From: Candidatus Competibacter denitrificans Run_A_D11
GTDB taxonomy: Bacteria; Pseudomonadota; Gammaproteobacteria; Competibacterales; Competibacteraceae
Length of the DNA: 64,000 nt
Assembly: GCF_001051235.1 (NCBI RefSeq)
Contig: NZ_CBTJ020000001.1
Coordinates: 124,001 to 188,000, forward strand
Reading direction: 5' to 3'
Shown here: positions 1 through 9,134 of the stretch, one piece after another
Position numbering within the stretch: position 1 is the first letter of the stretch
How the letters are laid out: each line of letters opens with the position of its first letter
Program-made: the position numbers and the translations under genes
Notes under the pieces: model-generated
What the model was told of the DNA's origin: nothing
The model's database searches: none
The model's input: only the letters and a program-made list of their open reading frames with translations

Positions 1-130
1 GGACAAACACCTGTCCCGGCACGAATTCATCCAGATAGCGCCCGTATTGCGGCCGCCGCGCCCATTCCACGTTGACCGTGACCGATCCGGCGACTTCGGT
101 CTGCTCGCTCAAACGCATCGAAAAACTCAT
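1..130 (-). CDS. MaoC-like acyl-CoA hydratase, N-terminal fragment (runs off the window)
   Basis: Only about the first 43 residues are present. The reading frame starts at an ATG at 130 and continues past the left edge. The stretch GRYLDEFVPGQVF is the typical beginning of MaoC/hot-dog enoyl-CoA hydratases. The start lies 3 bp after the stop of the acyl-CoA dehydrogenase upstream on the same strand, so the two are almost certainly one operon. If that dehydrogenase is methylsuccinyl-CoA dehydrogenase, mesaconyl-CoA hydratase is the expected next enzyme. That assignment is an inference from position, because the catalytic part lies outside the window. Confidence 0.6.
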   Translation of the reverse strand, partial: MSFSMRLSEQTEVAGSVTVNVEWARRPQYGRYLDEFVPGQVFV

Positions 131-133
131 CGC

Positions 134-1855
134 TCAACCTCCCACTTCGGCTTTGGATTTGGCGTTGTCCACCAGAGAACGGGCAATCACTTTCAGCGCC
201 AGGGTTTCCTCCGCGCCCTCGAAAATCGACAGCACCCGTGCATCGATAAAATAGCGGCTGACCGAGGTTTCTTCGGCGTAGCCCATGCCGCCGTGAATCT
301 GCAACGCCTCGCGGGTCACCCATTCAGCGGTCTTGCAGGTGAAAAATTTGACCATGCTGGCTTCCATGTCGCCCTTGCCTTCATCCATCAAGCGCCCGAC
401 CGAATAGGTGAACTGCCGGCCGATGGCGAGATAAGTGGCCATCCGCGCCAGCTTGATCTGGGTCAGTTGGTAGTCGCCGATGGGATAGCCGAACACCATC
501 CGCTCCTGGGAATAGCTCAGGGCCTTTTCGTAAGCCGCCTGCATGATGCCGATGGCGCGGGCGGCGGTCTGGATCCGGCCGCCGGAAAATCCGGCCATGG
601 TGAAATAGAAACCCTTGCCCTCGCCCTTCGGCCCGCCGAGCATGTTCTCGTCCGGCACGAAGATGTTGTCGAAAAACAGGTCGAAGGAGTGCATCCCGCG
701 ATAGCCGATGGTGGCAATCGCCTTGCCGGTCAGCTTGCCGCCGCCGTCTTGGGTGAAGTCGATGGCGTGGCCGGGGGTGCTCGGTTTTTCCAGCAGGAAC
801 ATGGACAGGCCGCGATGGCCGAACGATAGGTCGGGATGGGTGCGGGCCAGAATCAGCAGCACGCCGGCCTTGCCCCCGAAGGTGCACCAGGTTTTCGCGC
901 CGTTCAGCAGCCAGCCGCCCTCGGTTTTGGTGGCCTTCAACCGCATGTTGGCGACGTCGGAGCCGTAGTTCGGCTCGGTCACCGCCACCGCGCACAGCAT
1001 CTCGCCGGAGGCCAGTTGCGGCAGCCATTTGTTCTTTTGCTCTTCGGTGCCGCCCTTCAGGAGCGCCTTGGACAGGATTTCCGGCCGGGTGATCAAACTG
1101 CCGGCCGCGCCCAGCGAGCCGCGGGTCAGTTCCTCGGTCACCACGATCATGCCCAGGTTGTCTTCCTGCTCGTCGCTCTGGATGCCGCCGAAGCGTTCCG
1201 GGATAGAAATGCCGAAGCAGCCCATATCCTTGACCTGTTCCAGAATGGCGTCGGGAATGTCGAGGTCGTGACGGTGGACTTCTTCGGCCAGCGGCATCAC
1301 CACTTCTTCAGCGACGCGGCGGAATTGCTCGCGCATCATCTCGTGGTGGTCGTCCAGCAGATAGGCGCCGGTCACGCCGTCCTGCGCCCGCATCAACTGG
1401 CCGAGTTCCGCCACATGGGCCGCTGGCAGTTGGGCGATGCAGAATTGGCGGACTTGGGGATCGTCCACCGTTTTGCTGAGCCAAGTGTCGTCGAGACCGA
1501 AATCGGTGGGACGGGCGCTCAGGCGATTGCGCACCGCTTGCAGGGCTTCGGCGGCGAACAGCAGCGCAAAGCGTTCTTCCAGCGTCAATTCACTGGCCGA
1601 ACCGCCGCCCGCTGCCCGCGCCCGTTTGGCGTAATCCAGCCCGAAACGGGCGCCGGTAATTTCGGCGCAGGACAGCGCCAGGTCATAGCTGACCAATTGG
1701 TGATGGTCGAGCAGTGCGGCGGAAATTTTTCCGTCGGCTTTCTGGGAGCGTTCCTTCACGTCCGCCAGAGAATAATCGAGCGCCTTCTGGACGGTATCCA
1801 GCGCCAGCGCGGCCTGTTGTAATTGTTCTGCCGGATTTTGAATCGGTGCGGGCAT
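134..1855 (-). CDS. mcd: Acyl-CoA dehydrogenase with long N-terminal extension, probably (2S)-methylsuccinyl-CoA dehydrogenase
   Basis: The 573-residue flavoprotein has an extra helical N-terminal region of about 150 residues before the usual acyl-CoA dehydrogenase fold, which starts near MMREQFRRVAEEVV. Ordinary family members are about 380-400 residues. Methylsuccinyl-CoA dehydrogenases (about 550) share this layout and motifs such as GYRGMHSFDLFFD and GGRIQTAARAIG. The segment LQIHGGMGYAEE and the C-terminal FEGAEET, whose Glu546 aligns with the classical catalytic base, are intact. Electrons would pass to ETF and then to the ETF-QO encoded at 33.2-34.8 kb. AGAGG lies 8 nt before the ATG. 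The substrate is inferred from similarity recalled from memory; a long-extension acyl-CoA dehydrogenase of other specificity remains possible. Confidence 0.75.
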   Translation of the reverse strand: MPAPIQNPAEQLQQAALALDTVQKALDYSLADVKERSQKADGKISAALLDHHQLVSYDLALSCAEITGARFGLDYAKRARAAGGGSASELTLEERFALLFAAEALQAVRNRLSARPTDFGLDDTWLSKTVDDPQVRQFCIAQLPAAHVAELGQLMRAQDGVTGAYLLDDHHEMMREQFRRVAEEVVMPLAEEVHRHDLDIPDAILEQVKDMGCFGISIPERFGGIQSDEQEDNLGMIVVTEELTRGSLGAAGSLITRPEILSKALLKGGTEEQKNKWLPQLASGEMLCAVAVTEPNYGSDVANMRLKATKTEGGWLLNGAKTWCTFGGKAGVLLILARTHPDLSFGHRGLSMFLLEKPSTPGHAIDFTQDGGGKLTGKAIATIGYRGMHSFDLFFDNIFVPDENMLGGPKGEGKGFYFTMAGFSGGRIQTAARAIGIMQAAYEKALSYSQERMVFGYPIGDYQLTQIKLARMATYLAIGRQFTYSVGRLMDEGKGDMEASMVKFFTCKTAEWVTREALQIHGGMGYAEETSVSRYFIDARVLSIFEGAEETLALKVIARSLVDNAKSKAEVGG

Positions 1856-2188
1856 GGGTTTTACCTCTTCATTAGTGGTGTTGTGTTTATTCTGAAAACC
1901 CTAAATTTGTTAACGCTATCACCAAAGTTTAAGCGGAAATGGCTTGGAGCACACGGGATTATGGCCCGCACCAGAAAATCTTTGCAGCACGCAACCCATA
2001 ACCTATTCCTTGCGACAGTCTACCTCTCGGCGCAGCGGATTGGAGCAATGGCGGGTCTATTTGCCCGTATAATGGCCCCCTCAACGGCAGCGCTTTGACC
2101 GGCTATAGTGCCTGCCGTACTCTCGTTATTTTTCGCGATAGTCGCAACCCTGAAAACACCGTGCGGCCTCACAACAAAAGAGATCTCC
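1856..2188. promoter_or_regulatory. Divergent intergenic region with a candidate -10 element
   Basis: This 333-bp region lies between the leftward dehydrogenase operon and the rightward unknown gene. It holds a perfect TATAAT at 2068-2073 on the plus strand, but no good -35 hexamer at 16-18 bp, so a promoter for the rightward gene is only a suggestion. I see no convincing gene or RNA here. Confidence 0.3.
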
Positions 2189-3478
2189 GTGGCTACCATT
2201 TCCAACCCATCGACCGAACTGAGCCATTATGCCGGCGTGCTGGCGCTCGAATTGGATGCGGAGCAATCCGATCCGAACGGCGTACCACCCGCTCCGTTGG
2301 ATGTAGCCACTGCCACCGCACTCGCCGGTCATCTCGCTAAGGATCTGGAACGCATTCTGGGCCACATCGACCCATTGGGTTTGATCCTGGTCGGCGCACT
2401 CTATGACCAAACCGAAATACTCCGGCCAGGCTTTCCGCTGACCAAGGCGCTAGCCGCCCTCTACAAAGGAAGTTCCCCTTCACCGGATTTCAAGCCGCAA
2501 TTAATCGCGCTGGGTAGCGACCGAGGTTTCTTTCCCGTCGCGGCCATCAATCCGCTGCGCCGACCTGGGTCTGGCCCGCTGCTGTTACTCCCGTTTTGCT
2601 TCGTCGGACAAGCTAACGCGATTGCTGACTTGGCGCGAATCATGGAAGACATTTTGCTGCAAAGCGGCGAAGTGTCGCAAGCAACCCGTGAAGCAGTTCA
2701 GCAAATGTTTAATCTGACGATCCTGAATGTCTCTTTTGCGACCCTTAGCGACCTGTGTGCGCTCTTGCGGGTGCAGTTAGAAAGTAACGAATTACTACCG
2801 TTATGGCGCTTATTGGAGCATGGCTGGTTCGAAAAAGACGAAATCTGCACCGTCACGCTAGAGCCGGGAAATTATTTCATTGCTGAGAAGGATGATGTAC
2901 ACACCCTGTTCTATACCTTCGATGACTGGGCGCAATTTGGACCAGGCCAGGACTTGCCGGCGACGACTTTAGGAAGCGGTTATGGCCGTTGGACCCGCGC
3001 CCAACGACTCTACACGCTAGCTTTAGAATTGTACGGCGTACATGTGCGGACGGTGTTGGCTAATCCGCCACTGACCGCAACGCTGGCGGGTGCTGAAGGT
3101 GCAGCGGCCGTGGCAGCCCTGCGGGAGATTCCCTGCCTGTCTGGCGATTTCCTGGTGGAAGCAGTTTTTCAAAATGACAGTGAAAACACCGAGCAGCAAA
3201 TACTGATCACCAATCAAGTTGATCTCGAACTGGGCACCCTAGCCTATACCGTCACCAGCTTGGATGCAGCAGGGAAATTATTGCGTTTGGAACACCACTA
3301 CCCGCTGAACCCAGAGGGCCTAAAGGTGATCATTGACCGCTTGCGTCAGCGCGGCGCTGAGCAAGGTGCGCAACGGCGTGTTCTGCATCCGGGCCAACTG
3401 GTGTACTCCGAAACCGGACGCAGCCTGCGTGCAGCCGCTGAAACGGACGTAGCGGTACAAACCGGCAAGCTCCATTAG
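2189..3478 (+). CDS. Hypothetical protein, about 429 aa, family not recognised
   Basis: I chose the GTG at 2189 (VATISNPSTEL...) because AAAGAGA lies just upstream of it. An in-frame ATG at 2108 would add 27 residues that do not look like protein. The product is soluble-looking and has no signal peptide or membrane segment. An acidic, mixed alpha/beta middle contains LPFCFVGQANAIADLARIM and EPGNYFIAEKDDVHTLFY. The C-terminal third is rich in beta-like strands and ends in a basic stretch (IIDRLRQRGAEQGAQRR). I see no catalytic motif. The stop overlaps the convergent histidine kinase by 4 bp, so antisense interference between the two is possible. Function unknown. Confidence 0.7.
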   Translation: MATISNPSTELSHYAGVLALELDAEQSDPNGVPPAPLDVATATALAGHLAKDLERILGHIDPLGLILVGALYDQTEILRPGFPLTKALAALYKGSSPSPDFKPQLIALGSDRGFFPVAAINPLRRPGSGPLLLLPFCFVGQANAIADLARIMEDILLQSGEVSQATREAVQQMFNLTILNVSFATLSDLCALLRVQLESNELLPLWRLLEHGWFEKDEICTVTLEPGNYFIAEKDDVHTLFYTFDDWAQFGPGQDLPATTLGSGYGRWTRAQRLYTLALELYGVHVRTVLANPPLTATLAGAEGAAAVAALREIPCLSGDFLVEAVFQNDSENTEQQILITNQVDLELGTLAYTVTSLDAAGKLLRLEHHYPLNPEGLKVIIDRLRQRGAEQGAQRRVLHPGQLVYSETGRSLRAAAETDVAVQTGKLH

Positions 3479-5700
3479 GAAGGTGCGCTGCCAGAGAGAC
3501 ATCCCTCCTCCAGCATAATACTCGGAGGTAGTCCAACATGGAGGTCCATCTGGCCGAGCGGCACATAAAACCAGAATGTCGATCCCTTGCCCTCTTCGCT
3601 GTCTACCCCAAGCGTCCCGCCCATCCGTTCGACCAATCGCTTGGCGATGCACAAGCCTAACCCAATCCCGCCAAACCGGCGCGAAATGGAACCATCCAAC
3701 TGGGTAAATGGCTCAAATAGCCGAGCCTGCGCCGCCGGAGCAATGCCAACGCCGGTATCCGCTACACTGAACCGCAACCAGATCTTGCCATCTTTAGCGG
3801 CCTCTGGAGCCGGCTCACAACGGAGCACAATCTCACCGTGCTCGGTAAATTTGATGGCATTACTGAGCAAATTTAGAGCCACCTGCCGCAAACGGCCTTC
3901 ATCACCCCGCGCAAAGGTTGGTGTTTGCGGTGCCACGAAAACATTAAAGCCAAGACTCTTCTCCGACGCCTTCGTGTTGATCACCTTAGCAAGCTCTTGT
4001 ATCAGAGCGGTGGGCGAAAACGGCATCTGCTGCAATTCAATCTGACCGGCTTCGATGCGGGATAAATCGAGGATATCGCTGATCAACTGAAAGAGCGCCT
4101 CGCTCGACTGGCGAGCAGTCAGGGCAAATCGCTGTTGCCGGTGATCGAGCGTTGTTTTAAGCAGCAAATCAAGCATACCCAAAATACTATTTAGCGGAGT
4201 GCGCAGCTCATGACTGACCGTGCCGAGAAACTCGGATTTCAGTCGTGAAGCCTCTAATGCCGCATCGCGTGCCCGCTCTGCCTCTTCTTGCGCAAGCCGC
4301 AGTTGACCGTTGGCAACACCGAGCTGTTTACCCATAGCCACTAGGCAGATTGCCGTTTTTTGCAGCTCACGTACCTTAAAATTGGGAACCTGCTGTTGAT
4401 AATCACCCTGGCCGATCCGCTCGACCAGGTTATCGACCACCTCCAGAGGTTGGGCGATGATGCTTGCCATAAGGCGGGCACGCCGATATAACACAGCAAA
4501 AAAGATTCCGTAGAACAATATGATACCACCGATCATCCACAACCCAATCATGAACAAACGATGGCCCAACTGGTTAGCCTGGGCATGGATGTTCGCTTCG
4601 CGCACCATCACCACTAATTTCCAGCCAGTTTCAGGAACGGTAGCCCAAGCCGCCAATTGTGGACCGTTCAATTCCAAAGGTGCGACGCCCTCGGGGCGAG
4701 CGCGCACAGGGGCGAATGCTGGGCGCCGATCAATGTTGAACTCTTCAGGCTTGAAGGTATCCTGCCGGATATAGTCGGTGTAGGCGTGAGTGGTCAGTTC
4801 CCGTAGATTCCAATCGGCTTCTCCGGCGGACGGCAGCGCAAGCAGGGTACCGGTTTTGCTGACCAACAACCCGTAACCCTGCCAAGGGATAGCCAGATTA
4901 AGAATCGTGTTGGCGATGGTCGCCACCGTGACATCCAACCCAATAACCCCTTCCAGGAAATTCTCCCGATAAACCGGCGCGATAGAGGACACCATCCAAC
5001 CCTGGCCGGCCGGATCGACATAGACATCAGTCCACACCACACCACGCTGTGGGTTATGCTGGGCATCGGCTTCGTAATAAAAATTAAACTGCGGAATATC
5101 TAGCTTGGGCTGGTAGTGGCCCAACACGTTAAAATAGGGATAAATCCGATTCAGCGAATCGTGTGTATTCAGATAAACCTGGACCACCAACGGGTGGGTT
5201 TGCCGCAAATCGCGCATGAGCGGATCAAGCTGAACGGTGCGCCAAACCTTCTCGCGCTGCTCCGCTCCAACCGGCACGGCACCACTATAAAACAACGCGC
5301 TACCACCATTATCCTGGGTTGTGTAATACACACCATCAGGCGAATAGGCATAGCGCTTGCGCTCGTCCTTGTCAGGCTCGAACGGGATTTGCAGGATACG
5401 GGCCGTTTGGCGGCGGAACAAATCGGTCGATTGAGAAATCGCTTCGAGCTGCTTTTGGATAGCTACCGCTTCCCGTTGGGCGATGCGGCGTAACTCGTCG
5501 GTGGCGATAGTCCGCACCGTTTCGATGTTTTCTTGGGTCGCTAAATGATTAGCGGTCAAATAGATGATGACAAACACCACCTCGACCAACAACAGCGGCA
5601 TGAGGGCTGCGCGAAAATACGAACGCCACACCCACTTTAGCAATGGAATCGCCGATCTTGGGTCCAGCGAAAGATCAGCATTCGCTTGATGATCCGTCAC
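3475..5700 (-). CDS. Membrane sensor histidine kinase with periplasmic dCache-type domain
   Basis: This 741-residue kinase has a first membrane segment near residues 30-50 (PLLLVEVVFVIIYLT). A large periplasmic region of about 330 residues resembles a double Cache sensor (YAYSPDGVYYTTQDN, GWMVSSIAPVY). A second membrane segment (GLWMIGGIILFYGIFF) and a HAMP linker follow. The HisKA box SHELRTPLN carries phospho-accepting His497, and a HATPase domain follows with NLLSNAIKF and FGGIGLGL. There is no receiver domain, and no response regulator is adjacent, so its partner must be elsewhere. Cache domains commonly bind small metabolites such as organic acids or amino acids; the ligand here cannot be read from sequence. 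Confidence 0.9.
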   Translation of the reverse strand: MTDHQANADLSLDPRSAIPLLKWVWRSYFRAALMPLLLVEVVFVIIYLTANHLATQENIETVRTIATDELRRIAQREAVAIQKQLEAISQSTDLFRRQTARILQIPFEPDKDERKRYAYSPDGVYYTTQDNGGSALFYSGAVPVGAEQREKVWRTVQLDPLMRDLRQTHPLVVQVYLNTHDSLNRIYPYFNVLGHYQPKLDIPQFNFYYEADAQHNPQRGVVWTDVYVDPAGQGWMVSSIAPVYRENFLEGVIGLDVTVATIANTILNLAIPWQGYGLLVSKTGTLLALPSAGEADWNLRELTTHAYTDYIRQDTFKPEEFNIDRRPAFAPVRARPEGVAPLELNGPQLAAWATVPETGWKLVVMVREANIHAQANQLGHRLFMIGLWMIGGIILFYGIFFAVLYRRARLMASIIAQPLEVVDNLVERIGQGDYQQQVPNFKVRELQKTAICLVAMGKQLGVANGQLRLAQEEAERARDAALEASRLKSEFLGTVSHELRTPLNSILGMLDLLLKTTLDHRQQRFALTARQSSEALFQLISDILDLSRIEAGQIELQQMPFSPTALIQELAKVINTKASEKSLGFNVFVAPQTPTFARGDEGRLRQVALNLLSNAIKFTEHGEIVLRCEPAPEAAKDGKIWLRFSVADTGVGIAPAAQARLFEPFTQLDGSISRRFGGIGLGLCIAKRLVERMGGTLGVDSEEGKGSTFWFYVPLGQMDLHVGLPPSIMLEEGCLSGSAPS

Positions 5701-5826
5701 CTTCCACCTCCCCCATTCAGCAATGTCTCAATCCGGCACCAGAATGAGCCGCAACCACAAGCCTCTTTAGTATATTCCACGAATATTCTCATCCATGAGC
5801 GCCGATCTCGTGGCGAGACCGGAAAT

Positions 5827-5852
5827 CTAGGTATCAACAGCTAGGTATCAAC
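5827..5852. repeat. Two direct copies of a 12-bp motif upstream of the kinase gene
   Basis: CTAGGTATCAAC occurs at 5827-5838 and again at 5841-5852, a 14-bp period, in the leader of the leftward histidine kinase gene. It could be a paired operator site or a small slippage duplication. No regulator is recognisable. Confidence 0.5.
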
Positions 5853-5930
5853 CTAGTATAACAAGGCGAGCTTTGAGCATCTCCACCCGACCACAAAAAA
5901 CCATCGGAGACAAGCGGTGTTCCGGCTCCC

Positions 5931-6257
5931 CTACGGCACTAGCAAATCGCCGCCTTCCAGTTGCAAGAGTTCCACTCGCAACCCGATCAGCAACACACTG
6001 CCGATTTGGCGCCGTTGCCCGGTATCGGTGAACTCGAACACATACAACCGTTCCAGCTTTAACCGGCCATCACGCCGATCCCGCCGTGGCCAGAGCCGCT
6101 CCAAGGCGACGGTATCATCCAGCAACTGAACACCCGTTTCCCTGCAAGCACGAGCGCTGGCGGCTCGCGCCTGTTCACGAGCACCCAAGCTGTCTCGCCA
6201 AAACCACAGGCCGATGCCGACAACCAGGAAAAATCCCATAAGAAAGGAAAAACTCAT
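5931..6257 (-). CDS. DUF3301 family membrane-anchored protein
   Basis: This 108-residue protein begins with one membrane segment (MSFSFLMGFFLVVGIGLWFW) followed by RDSLGAREQARAASARACRE, the conserved opening of the DUF3301 family of gammaproteobacteria. The cytoplasmic part is basic and ends in short beta-like segments. Function is not established for the family. It starts 4 bp after the stop of the GTPase gene upstream on the same strand, which argues for cotranscription and perhaps a shared role at the inner membrane. Confidence 0.8.
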   Translation of the reverse strand: MSFSFLMGFFLVVGIGLWFWRDSLGAREQARAASARACRETGVQLLDDTVALERLWPRRDRRDGRLKLERLYVFEFTDTGQRRQIGSVLLIGLRVELLQLEGGDLLVP

Positions 6258-6261
6258 CGGT

Positions 6262-7566
6262 TTACAGCAGCGGCTTTAAACGGGCCAAAATATCCTCGCG
6301 TGCCTGCGCCAACAGCGAGTCGCGGTCAAGACTGTCCAGAATGTCTTGCACCACACGCTTTGGCCCACCTTCACCCCACGATTTACCCTGCGCAAAATAC
6401 TGTTCGGCGGCCTTACCCACCACATAAGTCCCATACCAAGCGACCGCGCCCTGCGCCGCAGCGGTCACGACCGTCGATAACCCAAGGCTAATGCCCTTGA
6501 GCGCCGAAGCCGCCAAATGCATGACCCATACCGTTCCCATCAGAAACACCAGTTGGGTAAAGATGGTCTTGAGCAGCGAACCAGCCTCACCACGGGTGAT
6601 CGGCAAACCGTAGACCCGACTCAGATGGATGATCATTGCGGCATCAGTGGCAACCGCCGCGAGCAGATCGGCGACCGGAATCGGGTTGAGCGCCACGGCC
6701 ACGCCCTTGGCCAGACAGTAGTTACGGACCACTTTTTCGGCTAAGTCGCGACGAATTACAATGATTTCGTGACTCAGCCGATCAGAAAAACGACCGGCGA
6801 ATAACCCGGCGTTGAGGGCGGCCATGGTTTTGCCCTCGGCTTTGAGAATATCCCAGATCCGCTCCCGTAACGCGGCCACATCCGGTGCGGGTCGGCGGCG
6901 ACTTTCCGTTTCGTTGCCGTCAGCGTCCACCAGAATCACAATGCGCTCGGCCGGTTGCGCGGCGGCGGTGACAATATCGTGTGCCTCGATCAAACCCTCG
7001 GCGCGCTGGCGCAAAGTCTGTAACAAAAGTTCCCGATCAGCCGGCGTGTAGCGATCAATCTTGTTCAGCACTAAGACCAGTCGTTGTGCGGCACTCTTCA
7101 CTTGCCGCAACGCCCGCAGCTCCGTATCAGTGATATCGCCTTCTACCACAAATAGCACCAGATCGCAGCGACTAGCCACATCGTGCGCGAGCCGTTCCCG
7201 CTCCTCGCCAGCAACCTCATTAATCCCCGGCGTATCGATCAAAAACACGCCCCCGGCATCGTACTCCTGCCAGCGCGCGTGGGTAGCGTGGGTAGTTTCG
7301 CCATGCAGCGGGCTGGTTGAAAAGCGCGTTTCGCCCAATAAAGCGTTTAGCAGCGCCGATTTACCGACACTCACCCGCCCGAATACCGCGATGTGGATGT
7401 GACCATGTTCGATTTTCTCCAGCAGCAGTTGTAACTGCTGATAATCGGCGGCCAATGCCGAACGCACGGCTGGGGGTACCCGCTTATCATTGAGCAACTC
7501 TCGCAGGCTTTCGCGCGCCAGAGCCAGGTGCGAATCGCCGTTAACCGGTCCCTGTTCCGGCACCAT
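6262..7566 (-). CDS. Era-type GTPase with C-terminal DUF697-like membrane-associated region
   Basis: The GTPase motifs are complete: P-loop GRVSVGKSA, the switch threonine region HGETTHATH, G3 DTPG and G4 NKID. The C-terminal half has hydrophobic stretches (GVAVALNPIPVADLLAAVA, LVFLMGTVWVMHLAA) typical of the DUF697 domain fused to small GTPases. I start it at the ATG at 7566, which has GGGAG about 8 nt upstream. An upstream in-frame start at 7635 is possible and would lengthen the overlap with the preceding GTPase gene from 26 to 95 bp. The paired GTPase next door suggests they act together, possibly as a hetero-oligomer on the inner membrane. Cellular role unknown. Confidence 0.82.
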   Translation of the reverse strand: MVPEQGPVNGDSHLALARESLRELLNDKRVPPAVRSALAADYQQLQLLLEKIEHGHIHIAVFGRVSVGKSALLNALLGETRFSTSPLHGETTHATHARWQEYDAGGVFLIDTPGINEVAGEERERLAHDVASRCDLVLFVVEGDITDTELRALRQVKSAAQRLVLVLNKIDRYTPADRELLLQTLRQRAEGLIEAHDIVTAAAQPAERIVILVDADGNETESRRRPAPDVAALRERIWDILKAEGKTMAALNAGLFAGRFSDRLSHEIIVIRRDLAEKVVRNYCLAKGVAVALNPIPVADLLAAVATDAAMIIHLSRVYGLPITRGEAGSLLKTIFTQLVFLMGTVWVMHLAASALKGISLGLSTVVTAAAQGAVAWYGTYVVGKAAEQYFAQGKSWGEGGPKRVVQDILDSLDRDSLLAQAREDILARLKPLL

Positions 7567-9124
7567 CACCACTCTCCCGCTGTCGATTCCAAACCATTTG
7601 GGCCAAGCGTTTTGCACGCGCTTCCAAATCTTCACTCAAATTATCCTCGAACATCCGCAGGGTGGGGCCATTGACCAAATCACCCCGAGTTTCCAAGGAG
7701 CGGGCTATCGCCTTCCCCAAACTTTCGAACACCAATCCGTAAACCACTGCGTGGATCATCCCGCCCACGACGGTTCCCATGCCGGGGAAGGCTTTGAAGA
7801 TGTTACCGACCAGCGCCAACAACAAATTGACGTTGCGCCGTACCTGACCGCCGGCCAGATTGAGAAAACGCTGCATATCCATCTCACGGGCCGGTACTTC
7901 GTAGAGTGCACACAAATCCTTGATGAGATTGATGCCCAGATAGCCCTGAATCAAAATATCGGTCCCGGGGCTAACCGCCGCCAATGCCCCAAAGACCGCT
8001 TTACGGGAATAGCTTTGCACGATATCGCCGGCTTTTCCCTGGCGGTACGCAGCGACCGCGACATCTAGTTTTTGCTGAGCAAGCACGAAGACCGCTGTAT
8101 CGCGTAAGGCGTCGAGCACTTGCGGGTCGGTGTCAAGGTAGCGCTGTAACGCTCGGCGCAAGTCCTCGACTTGGGGTGGGCGTTCGCGCAGCGTGGTCTC
8201 TTCGCGGCCATCGTGATAGATGCGAGTCACCTCCTCTACCCCACCCGACTGCACTGGTGCTACTTCAACCTGTTCGCCGACCCGTTCGGCAAGTCGCTGG
8301 CGAATCTGTACCAGTTCCGCTTCGGCATACCGGTCAATCTTGTTCAACGCCACGATGACGGGGCTGCCCAAATCCACCAAGGTGCGCAGGGCCTCGTACT
8401 GGTCACGGGTCAAATCGCCCTCACAGACGTAGATGATGACATGGGCGCGCAACGCTTCATCCCGCGCTTGCCGATCAAGCGAACCATCCGCTTCGTTCAG
8501 GCCCGGCAAATCCGCCAAAATTAACCGATCCCCCGCCGAACTGCTCCAGGTGTAATAGGTCACTTCACGGGTGGTGCCACCGCGCACATCGACGGCAATA
8601 TCAGTGCCCGGTAATAGGGCGCGGATCAGGGATGACTTGCCGGTGCTGATCTCGCCGAATACCGCCACGATGATTTCGCCTGCGGCCCGCCGTCGCTGCA
8701 ACTCTTCCAGTTCGTCGCGAATGGAATCGACTTGAATGCCGGCTGCTTCTCGACGCTCGATCTGTTCACGCAGGCTTGCTTCATCGGGTGGTTTGGCCGG
8801 AGCCAGTCGGCGGGAACGCCCGGCAGGTTGGCCCCAATTGAGCACTCGCCAAACCCCATAAGCGCCCCCCGCGCTCAAAACCCCAAGAATCAGCAGATAG
8901 ATGACCCAAAAGGTGGTGGGTGCCCGTTGTAGGCGCTCCCACACCGACAGACCCAGATCGGTGATATAAAGCACCAGCACCAATAAGACCGCCACACCGA
9001 TACTGGCACCCACACCCAGCAGTAATCGAAACGGCAGCCAGCCACGCGACACAGAGGAAATCGCTCCGCTTGGAATCGATTGGCTAGGCTTGCTGTTAGA
9101 ACGCTCAGGAAAAAGCTTGTCCAT
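7541..9124 (-). CDS. Membrane-anchored GTPase with DUF697-like C-terminus
   Basis: This 527-residue protein starts at the ATG at 9124; the longer reading frame would run into the thioesterase gene. Two N-terminal membrane segments (FRLLLGVGASIGVAVLLVLV and FWVIYLLILGVLSAGG) are followed by a charged helical linker. The GTPase domain then shows P-loop GEISTGKSS, switch GGTTREVT, G3 in the DLPG form and G4 NKID. A DUF697-like region (AVSPGTDILIQGYLGINLIK) comes last. Its 3' end overlaps the second GTPase gene. The two proteins share the same domain plan but differ in the membrane anchor, so they look like an old duplication kept as a pair. Confidence 0.82.
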   Translation of the reverse strand: MDKLFPERSNSKPSQSIPSGAISSVSRGWLPFRLLLGVGASIGVAVLLVLVLYITDLGLSVWERLQRAPTTFWVIYLLILGVLSAGGAYGVWRVLNWGQPAGRSRRLAPAKPPDEASLREQIERREAAGIQVDSIRDELEELQRRRAAGEIIVAVFGEISTGKSSLIRALLPGTDIAVDVRGGTTREVTYYTWSSSAGDRLILADLPGLNEADGSLDRQARDEALRAHVIIYVCEGDLTRDQYEALRTLVDLGSPVIVALNKIDRYAEAELVQIRQRLAERVGEQVEVAPVQSGGVEEVTRIYHDGREETTLRERPPQVEDLRRALQRYLDTDPQVLDALRDTAVFVLAQQKLDVAVAAYRQGKAGDIVQSYSRKAVFGALAAVSPGTDILIQGYLGINLIKDLCALYEVPAREMDMQRFLNLAGGQVRRNVNLLLALVGNIFKAFPGMGTVVGGMIHAVVYGLVFESLGKAIARSLETRGDLVNGPTLRMFEDNLSEDLEARAKRLAQMVWNRQRESGDGAGTGTG

Positions 9125-9134
9125 CGAAAATCGC

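Noticed and set aside
836..1822. A 328-codon plus-strand frame opposite the acyl-CoA dehydrogenase
   Set aside because: It is the mirror of a GC-rich gene on the other strand, with low-complexity His/Gln/Ala-rich content and no family.
2108..2188. An ATG at 2108 as start of the unknown gene
   Set aside because: No ribosome site precedes it and the extra 27 residues look like leader, whereas the GTG at 2189 has AAAGAGA upstream.
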